Shown: positions 28,030-34,001 of the stretch, one piece after another
Layout of the letters: each line of letters starts with the position of its first letter
Position numbering within the stretch: the stretch's first letter is position 1
NCBI GenBank assembly: GCA_021833665.1
Contig: JAKBES010000009.1
Location: 1 to 34,001, forward strand
Reading direction: 5' to 3'
Source of the DNA: Acidobacteriota bacterium
Lineage (GTDB): Bacteria > Acidobacteriota > UBA4820 > DSQY01
Length of the DNA stretch: 34,001 nucleotides
The notes under the pieces: generated by a model
What the model saw: the letters and a program-made list of their open reading frames with translations, nothing else
Told to the model about the DNA's origin: nothing
Databases searched by the model: none
Position numbers and translations under genes: made by a program

Positions 28030-28341
28030 TTACTTGCTCCCTCCACCACACCGGCTCCACAAGGGTACGCCCGTGGCGGGATCCCTCAGCTTGAGCACCT
28101 GGCCGCCCTTGGTGATCTCGGCGGTTTTGATCGTGAGGTGCACGCCTTGACCCCGCCCCACCTGAACCTTGGCCACGGATTCCACGGTGCCGCTCACCGT
28201 CGCAACGGTCTTGGGGTCGTACATGCGCCCCTTGCCCCCGCGGCCGCCCCAGCCTCCACCGGCCTGCGCGATCGCGCCCAAGGACACCACCATCCCCGCC
28301 AACACCGCCATCACTGCAAATCCTTCTCGATTCATGGACAA
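28030..28341 (-). CDS. Small secreted protein, probably an internally shortened member of an OB-fold-like family
   Basis: Signal-peptide-like N-terminus MSMNREGFAVMAVLAGMVVSLGAIAQAGGGWGGR; MYDPKTVATVSGTVESVAKVQ...GVHLTIKT then directly AEITKGGQVLKLRDPATGVPLW. Confidence 0.65.
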   Translation of the reverse strand: MSMNREGFAVMAVLAGMVVSLGAIAQAGGGWGGRGGKGRMYDPKTVATVSGTVESVAKVQVGRGQGVHLTIKTAEITKGGQVLKLRDPATGVPLWSRCGGGSK

Positions 28342-28407
28342 CTCTCCCTAAGAACCGACCCGGCTCGGACCTACCTTCCTCCTAGACAGAACCAGGGGCT
28401 CGGAAGT

Positions 28408-29571
28408 TTAATCCGCGCCGCCCAGGGCGGCCCCGGAGATGCGGAACTCCCAGCCGCAGTGTCCATGGGTCTCCGGCTCGGGCGGACAATGAAGGCACCG
28501 GGCTTCGATGCGCCTGTCCACCGTGCGGGCGAAGGTCTCGAACTCCACCTCGCCGACGCTCTTGCAGGGAAAGTCGGGGAGGCCCTTTCGGTGGCGCGTC
28601 TCCTGCACGCGGCACGCCTCCATGTAAAACCGCAGCACGCCGCCATCCTCGCTCCACTCCACCCGGTAGGGATTGATGAAGCTGTACATGCGGTACGCGA
28701 GGGCCCGTTCAAGCGCGCGAAGGCCCCCGCCTGGGGGAATCGAGAAGGCCTCCATGATGCGCCTCGCCTCGGCGGCGGCGAACAGGCGCCAGGAGGCGGC
28801 ATCGAGTTCCACGGCGGTCTCCAGACCGTAGCGCTTCTCCGCGGCAAGAAACCAGCAGCCGTCGTGGGCGAGCCAGTTCTTGGCGAAGACGCCCAGGGCA
28901 TTGAATAAGCCCCGACGATCAAGGGCCGCGAACACGGGAGGCGCCCCCTCATCGGCGGAGGTTTGGAGGACGGCTGCCCGGTGAAGATGGCCCTCCCGAA
29001 GCGCCAACTCTTTCGCGCCCAGGCCAGAGAGAAAGCCCCGCGACCAATCCAGGGTTACGGGCCCTTCCGGGTGGACCCGTCCCTCTTCCGCGTGTACGTC
29101 AGAAACCAGGGCGAAGCCTTCGGCGGAAAATTCACCTAGAATAACCAAGCCGCCTGGCCTGACCACCCGCAGCACTTCCTTGAGAACTGCCGCACCGTCC
29201 GCGAGATGGTGGAGCACATCCATGGTCACGGCGCACCCGAAATATCCGTCCGGAAAGGGAAGCGCCGCCCCGTCCGCGAGGGTGAAGCGGATGCGTCCGG
29301 CGAGGGCCGGATCATCGGTGAGAAAGGCCGCCACCTGCTGGTCTTCGACGGCGACGTCCACGCTCGCCACCTCAAGGCCGCGGCGCGCCGCCTCCCGCGC
29401 CATGAGCCCCATACCCGTCCCCAGATCCAGAACGGGGCCTGCCAAGGAGCCCGCGGCATCCAGTACGAAGGCCGGAGCAACGAGCCGGTCGAATCCCAGG
29501 CTTTTGTATTGAGCCGTCCGCGTCCAGAAGTGAGCCTTGCGCCGATCCAATTCCTCGGGCGTGAGCGCCAT
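28408..29571 (-). CDS. Class I SAM-dependent methyltransferase fused to a DUF6125-like C-terminal domain
   Basis: GPVLDLGTGMGLMAREAARRGLEVASVDVA...VTMDVLHHLADGAAVLKEVLRVVRPGG; C-term GCWFLAAEKRYGLETAVELDAASW...FYMEACRVQETRHRKGLPDFPCKSVGEVEFETFARTVDRRIEARCLHCPPEP. Confidence 0.82.
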   Translation of the reverse strand: MALTPEELDRRKAHFWTRTAQYKSLGFDRLVAPAFVLDAAGSLAGPVLDLGTGMGLMAREAARRGLEVASVDVAVEDQQVAAFLTDDPALAGRIRFTLADGAALPFPDGYFGCAVTMDVLHHLADGAAVLKEVLRVVRPGGLVILGEFSAEGFALVSDVHAEEGRVHPEGPVTLDWSRGFLSGLGAKELALREGHLHRAAVLQTSADEGAPPVFAALDRRGLFNALGVFAKNWLAHDGCWFLAAEKRYGLETAVELDAASWRLFAAAEARRIMEAFSIPPGGGLRALERALAYRMYSFINPYRVEWSEDGGVLRFYMEACRVQETRHRKGLPDFPCKSVGEVEFETFARTVDRRIEARCLHCPPEPETHGHCGWEFRISGAALGGAD

Positions 29572-29603
29572 GTGCCGGTCCTTTCCTGATGGGTAACTGA
29601 AAC

Positions 29604-29660
29604 AGGCGGCGAGGCGCGAGGCTACGCGCGGCCCGCGCGCACCTCGCCTCCCCGCCGCCT
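29604..29660 (-). terminator. Long imperfect GC-rich hairpin downstream of the peroxiredoxin
   Basis: Outer arms AGGCGGC / GCCGCCT with further pairing of GAGGCGAGG-like and CGCGCG segments. Confidence 0.5.
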
Positions 29661-29695
29661 CTCGTCATCGCGAAACGCAGCCTTTCTCCAACAGT

Positions 29696-30418
29696 TTAGA
29701 AAGCGCTTTTGACCTTCCACTCCTTCCAGACCTTTCCCGTGAGTTCGGGCCTGGGCGTGAGCGTGGGCCTCCCGGGCTGCCAGCCGGAGGGCGTCACCTC
29801 CCCGGTCTTGCGCACGTGCTGGAAGGCTTTGATCTGGCGGACCAGCTCCGTTACGTTGCGTCCCACGGGGGGCGTGAGCACCTCCATGGCCTGGATGACT
29901 CCGTCGGGATCGATGATGAACCGGCCCCGGATGTCCACCCCGGCGGCTTCGTCATAGATGCCGTAGGCGGTGCCGATGGCTCCTCCCTGGTCGGAGAGCA
30001 TGGGAAAGGGCACGCCGCCCTTCACCATCTTGGAGAGCTCCTCCTCCTGCCAGATGAGGTGGGAGAACCGGCTGTCCGTGGAAACGGAGAGGACCTCGAC
30101 GCCGAGTTTTTTGAGTTCGGGATGCGTGGCGGCGACCGCCGCCAGTTCGGTGGGTCAGACGAAGGTGAAGTCGCCGGGGTAGAAGCAGAGCAGAACCCAC
30201 TTCCCCCTGAAGTCCGACAGCTTGAAGTTCTTGAAGGCTCCGGCGAAGAAGGCTCCCGCCTCAAAGTCGGGCGCCGGCTTGCCTACCCGGGCCACATCCA
30301 TCCTCGATGGCTCCATCATCGCCTCCTTGACCGAAGCACCTGGGGACGTCTTTTTGACGACCCCGCCCGCCGGTTCCACGCAACCCGTCTTCTTGGATAC
30401 GCTCTTTTTTTCCGCCAT
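29696..30418 (-). CDS. Selenocysteine-containing AhpC/Prx-type peroxiredoxin with in-frame UGA at 30155-30157
   Basis: ATG at 30418 with GGGAGGG SD; reading through UGA gives ...[75 protein letters not shown]..., one 240-residue frame from the two ORF-track pieces 30155-30511 and 29696-30028; UGA aligns with the peroxidatic Cys of FYPxDFTFVCPTE. Confidence 0.9.
30127..30144 (-). promoter_or_regulatory. Candidate bacterial SECIS hairpin
   Basis: mRNA 5'-UGA-CCCACCGAAC-UGGCGGC-GGUC-GCCGCCA-3': perfect 7-bp stem, GGUC loop starting at the 18th nt after UGA. Confidence 0.82.
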
Positions 30419-30568
30419 GGACCCTCCCTTTCTTTGGGCAACACACCTGGATAGGCCGCATGGTGCTGTTTCTCTGACGGCCTTCCAGTTTCGATGGGTT
30501 AAGTATATCACTCAAGCCCGTCCAGAAGCGCGATCGATCCGTCTCCAGATACCGGCCGCGGCACCTCC

Positions 30569-31555
30569 TCACACGTCCAAGAATCCGTGCTCTTTCATCC
30601 ACGGGTCGTTGAAGATGGTGCTGAGGTAGCGAGAGGCGCTGTCAGGGAACAAGGTCACGATGCGCGCGGGCTTGTCCAGCCTCCTAGCCAGGTCCATCGT
30701 CGCCTTGAGGGCGGCGCCGCTGGAGCCGCCCGCCAGGATCGCTTCCCTGCGCACGAGCTCTCGGCACGCGAGGAAGGCGTCCTTGTCGGGAACCGTCACC
30801 ACGTCGTCCAGGTTCGTGAAATCGGCGCAGCCGATGATGAACTCGTCCCCCAGGCCCTCCAGAAGGTAGGGCGAGGGCTGTTTCCGCTCGCCGGTGCGGA
30901 AGTAGTGGGCGAAGACCGACCCCTCCGAATCCACGGCCACGACCTTGATCTTGGGGTTCTTCTCCTTGAGGTACCGCGCCACGCCGCCGATGGTGCCCCC
31001 CGTACCCATGCCCGCCACCAGAACGTCGATGCGTCCTTCCATCTGCTCCCAGATTTCCGGGCCCGTCGTGAGGTAGTGGGCTTCGTTGTTTTCCCGGTTG
31101 TTGTGCTGGTCCGGGAAATAGCAGCCGGGGGTTTGGGCCGCCAGGCGGGGCGTGATCTGATTGTAGGAGTCGGGTGACTCGGGAGGGAGGGTGCTGTCCG
31201 CCTTGACCACGTCCACTCCGAGCGCCTCAAGTTGGGCCAGTTTTTCAGGGCTGATGCAGTCTCTCACCACCACCTTCAGGCGGTACCCTCCCTGGATGGC
31301 CACCATGGCCAGCCCCACGGCGGTGTTGCCCGAGGAGTTTTCGAGGATGAGATCGCCGGGGTGGATCCGGCCGTCGCCGGCGGCCTTCCGAATCATATGG
31401 AGGGCCGGGCGGTCCTTGATGCTCCCCATGGGATTGAAGAACTCCAGCTTGGCGTAAATTTCCGGAACCAACCCTTGGGTGATCCGGTGGAGCCGGACCA
31501 TGGGTGTCTCGCCGACGAGATCCAGGATGCTGTCATAAATTTGGGAGTGCCGCAT
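30569..31555 (-). CDS. Cysteine synthase / cystathionine beta-synthase family PLP enzyme
   Basis: LVGETPMVRLHRI...FFNPMGSIKDRPA...ENSSGNTAVGLAMVA...GTGGTIGGVARYL; SD before ATG at 31555. Confidence 0.92.
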   Translation of the reverse strand: MRHSQIYDSILDLVGETPMVRLHRITQGLVPEIYAKLEFFNPMGSIKDRPALHMIRKAAGDGRIHPGDLILENSSGNTAVGLAMVAIQGGYRLKVVVRDCISPEKLAQLEALGVDVVKADSTLPPESPDSYNQITPRLAAQTPGCYFPDQHNNRENNEAHYLTTGPEIWEQMEGRIDVLVAGMGTGGTIGGVARYLKEKNPKIKVVAVDSEGSVFAHYFRTGERKQPSPYLLEGLGDEFIIGCADFTNLDDVVTVPDKDAFLACRELVRREAILAGGSSGAALKATMDLARRLDKPARIVTLFPDSASRYLSTIFNDPWMKEHGFLDV

Positions 31556-31612
31556 GGTCCTCTCTTTCATCAATGCCAGGCCTTGACCCGATCGCTCCGC
31601 CCTACGCGGCGG

Positions 31613-32116
31613 TCACTTGCTTCCTCTGGCGGCCATGAGATCCAGGTCCTCCTTGAGGCTCTGGAGGTCCTCCTCGTGCTCCACCTCCTGCTGGAGGATC
31701 GTGAGGGCGAGGTTGTAGGTCACCATGTCCTTGTCTTTGGTGATATCCATGAGGCGTTTGTAGACGCCGATGGCGCACTGCTCGCCGGCGATGTTTTGAT
31801 CCAGGATCACCGCCACGTACGGATCATCGGGGGCATCGTAGGCGCACGGGCTCAGGGAGAACCACTGCTTGGGATCGGTGACCGGCGTGCCGCCGAGCTG
31901 GACGATGCGCGTCACCAGCAGCGTGGCGTGGTTCAGCTCCTCCGTGGCGTGCAGGGTGAGCTCCGCGGCCACGGCGTCCTTCATGGGACCCTTGAGAATC
32001 TTGGCGCCAAGCCAATACTGGTAGTAGGCCAGCCACTCGCTGGCGTAGGCCGCGTTCAGGAGCCCCAGCAGCTCCTCCACGTCCATCCCGATGATCTGCC
32101 GTCCTTTGGTTCCCAT
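31613..32116 (-). CDS. Ferritin-like di-iron protein (bacterioferritin/Dps-like)
   Basis: LNAAYASEWLAYYQYWLGAKILKGPMKDAVAAELTLHATEELNHATLL...LQQEVEHEEDLQSL; GGAGGG SD before ATG at 32116. Confidence 0.85.
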   Translation of the reverse strand: MGTKGRQIIGMDVEELLGLLNAAYASEWLAYYQYWLGAKILKGPMKDAVAAELTLHATEELNHATLLVTRIVQLGGTPVTDPKQWFSLSPCAYDAPDDPYVAVILDQNIAGEQCAIGVYKRLMDITKDKDMVTYNLALTILQQEVEHEEDLQSLKEDLDLMAARGSK

Positions 32117-32187
32117 GGAACCCTCCTTCTTCGTTTCCCGAGATGCCCCACCACGCACGGGCCGCCGCTTCTTGGTTTGACGCGGTC

Positions 32188-32430
32188 TCAGTCGTAGGAT
32201 GCCATAACTTGGGTGCCTACCACCACGGGAAGACCGAACGCCGCTTCGATAAAGGCCTTGAAATCAGCGATTTAGGGGCACGGAGGATATCCAACGATCA
32301 GCCCCGTGGCGAGGTGGATGGCCTCCGATCCGTTCCTTTTCATTTCCTCGGGCACGTGCTCCACGTTTCCGCCGGGACAGCCGCCGCATTCGCGGTAGCG
32401 GTCGCACGGAATGATGCCGATCGTCTTCAT
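32188..32430 (-). pseudogene. CGGC-domain protein remnant with in-frame TAA
   Basis: MKTIGIIPCDRYRECGGCPGGNVEHVPEEMKRNGSEAIHLATGLIVGYPPCP-TAA-IADFKAFIEAAFGLPVVVGTQVMASYD; TAA at 32272-32274 interrupts a frame that stays homologous-looking on both sides. Confidence 0.75.
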
Positions 32431-32474
32431 GGGACACCCTCCCGCCTAGAGGCTGTGATGTCGGCCAAGGTCCG

Positions 32475-32669
32475 TCAAGCTTTCTTGCCCTTCTCTTCCT
32501 GCTTCTTCAGGTAGAGCAGGTGGTGCTCCGAACCTTCGCGAACCATGGCCTTGCCGCATTTCGGACAGCGCTCGTCCTTGCAAGGCTTACCCGGCTGGTG
32601 CCCTTTGACGGCACCGCAGCCCAGGCACACGCAGTTACCCTGCGATCCCATTCCACCTTGGTGTTGCAT
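32475..32669 (-). CDS. Small zinc-ribbon/rubredoxin-like protein
   Basis: 64 aa; CVCLGCGAVKGHQPGKPCKDERCPKCGKAMVREGSEHH. Confidence 0.7.
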   Translation of the reverse strand: MQHQGGMGSQGNCVCLGCGAVKGHQPGKPCKDERCPKCGKAMVREGSEHHLLYLKKQEEKGKKA

Positions 32670-32834
32670 GGTGCCCTCCTGAGTTCAACTTATTTCGCCG
32701 TGGTTCTTGGCGCACGTACAAGTTGGAGAGATTGATCCAATCGGGATTCCATGGCGTCCTCCGCCGGACCACCGGCTTCTCTTGATCGACCTGCACATGG
32801 TCCATCTCCTCTTCTTCGAAAGAGGGGCGAGGAG

Positions 32835-34001
32835 CTACACCTGCACTCCCGTCTCGTACCCTTCCCGTGTGGCCGCTTCGATGTCCCGAGGCCGTTTGGC
32901 GTCGCCGATAACGTGGATCTCCGGAACGAGGGCCTTGAACGCCTCCGGCAGCGGCCTGGGGCTCAGCCCCGTGGCGATGAGCACCCAGTCGAAGGTTAAG
33001 ACCCTTGGTCCACCCTCTTCCGCCTTCAAAACGGCGGAGCCTTCTTCAAAGCGCGATACCGTGGTGTTGAGAAGGACGGTGATCGATGGATTGGCCTGGA
33101 TCCGCCTGAGCATGAGAGCCCGGCCGACCCTCTCCATGTCCTTGGCGAGCTCCGGCAGCATCTCGACGAGGGTCACCTCGCGGCCTTCCATGGCCAACTT
33201 TTCCGCTGCCTCTGCTCCCACCATGCCCCCGCCCAAAACCATGACACGCTGTCCTGGCAGGCGCCGCCCCTCCAGGTAAAACTCCAGAGACGACAGCCTG
33301 GGAGCGCATTCCATCCCTTCGATGGGCGGAATGTGCTGCGCGGAACCGGCGGCCCAGATGAGGACCTCGGGGTGAATCCTCCGGAGGAAGGCTTCATCGA
33401 CGATCTGGTGGCGCATCACGGGGATTCCCGTCCGGTCCACGAGGCGCAGGAGCCCGCGCAAGGGCCGCTCCATGGCCTCCTTGCCCGGAGAGAGGGGCGC
33501 CGCGCGGAAAGTGCCGCCGGGCTCGCCATCCGCCTCCGCCACGATGACACCGTGGCCGCGCTTCCAGAGCGCCAGTGCCGCCGAAAGCCCCGCGGGGCCC
33601 GCCCCGGCCACGAGCACGCGCCGCTTCTTCTCCGCCGGGGTGATGGGCGCCCTTCCCACGGTGGGATTGACGATGCAGGAGAGGCCCTCTCCGCCCACCA
33701 CGCCGCGCAGACATCCCTGGAGGCAGGAGCCGCAGGCGACCACGTCGTCGTACGCGCCCTGTTGCCATTTGGCGGGCAAGGCCGGATCGGCCACCAGTGG
33801 CCGCCCCAGCGCCACCGCATCCAGCAGGCCCTGCTCCAGGAGCGTCCTCACGCGAGTTATGTCTCCCATGCGGCCCGCCGCGATGAGGGGCAGATGGCTG
33901 GCGGCGCCGAAAAAGCGCAGAGCCTCCTCCTGCGGCCTCTCGGGTAAGGAACCGTGGTGGTAATACCACGGCGGCGCCGTGCACGGGTCGCCCATGCCCA
34001 C
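32835..34001 (-). CDS. NADH:flavin oxidoreductase / 2,4-dienoyl-CoA reductase-like FAD/Fe-S enzyme, probably partial at right edge
   Basis: TIM-barrel end (AAGRMGDITRVRTLLEQGLLDAVALGRPLVADPALPAKWQQG), CGSCLQGCL Fe-S motif, VLVAGAGPAGLSAALALWKRGHGVIVAEA FAD/NAD motif. Confidence 0.85.
   Translation of the reverse strand: MGMGDPCTAPPWYYHHGSLPERPQEEALRFFGAASHLPLIAAGRMGDITRVRTLLEQGLLDAVALGRPLVADPALPAKWQQGAYDDVVACGSCLQGCLRGVVGGEGLSCIVNPTVGRAPITPAEKKRRVLVAGAGPAGLSAALALWKRGHGVIVAEADGEPGGTFRAAPLSPGKEAMERPLRGLLRLVDRTGIPVMRHQIVDEAFLRRIHPEVLIWAAGSAQHIPPIEGMECAPRLSSLEFYLEGRRLPGQRVMVLGGGMVGAEAAEKLAMEGREVTLVEMLPELAKDMERVGRALMLRRIQANPSITVLLNTTVSRFEEGSAVLKAEEGGPRVLTFDWVLIATGLSPRPLPEAFKALVPEIHVIGDAKRPRDIEAATREGYETGVQV

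Noticed and set aside
30155-30511. Peroxiredoxin pseudogene with premature stop
   Set aside because: The stop is UGA exactly at the catalytic Cys with a SECIS-like hairpin after it, and both flanks are intact in one frame; recoding is the better explanation.
32272-32274. Second recoded stop (selenocysteine/pyrrolysine) in the CGGC gene
   Set aside because: The codon is TAA, not TGA or TAG, and the expected residue is Tyr/His rather than Cys, so a nonsense mutation is more likely.
1-34001. CRISPR arrays, rRNA or tRNA genes
   Set aside because: No regularly spaced repeats and no recognisable rRNA/tRNA sequence seen on reading; a tRNAscan/Infernal run would be needed to exclude them fully.

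Overview
This is a high-GC window from a dissimilatory sulfate reducer. On the minus strand it holds a contiguous block in transcription order aprB-aprA-(zinc-ribbon ORF)-(YkgJ-like ORF)-qmoA-qmoB-qmoC-dsrA (dsrA runs off the left edge). Next comes an IS1595-like transposase whose first catalytic Asp motif appears lost. On the plus strand follow a TauE/SafE exporter locus with micro-ORFs and a receiver / histidine kinase / receiver / PEP-synthase-like operon. A second, inverted PEP-synthase-like + receiver pair lies on the minus strand, followed by a siroheme locus (SirC-like dehydrogenase and a SUMT fused to a methyltransferase-like region). A plus-strand TmcC/TmcB- or DsrMK-like membrane redox module with a receiver comes next. 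The right end is a minus-strand redox/stress cluster (ferritin-like, cysteine synthase family, peroxiredoxin, CGGC remnant, zinc ribbon, FAD oxidoreductase). The strongest hidden signal is a peroxiredoxin that the ORF track splits in two. The stop between the halves is an in-frame UGA exactly at the peroxidatic Cys position ([18 protein letters not shown]), followed 10 nt later by a perfect 7-bp hairpin with a GGUC loop. This is a probable selenocysteine peroxiredoxin with a bacterial SECIS, and it also lacks the usual C-terminal resolving Cys. Other notable items are PPS-like proteins with ATP-grasp and swivel-His regions but no PEP barrel paired with stand-alone receivers, the SUMT fusion, a methyltransferase-DUF6125-like fusion, a dense hairpin array, palindromic operator candidates and a nonsense-disrupted CGGC gene. 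Family names come from reading the sequence and recall; no database search was run.
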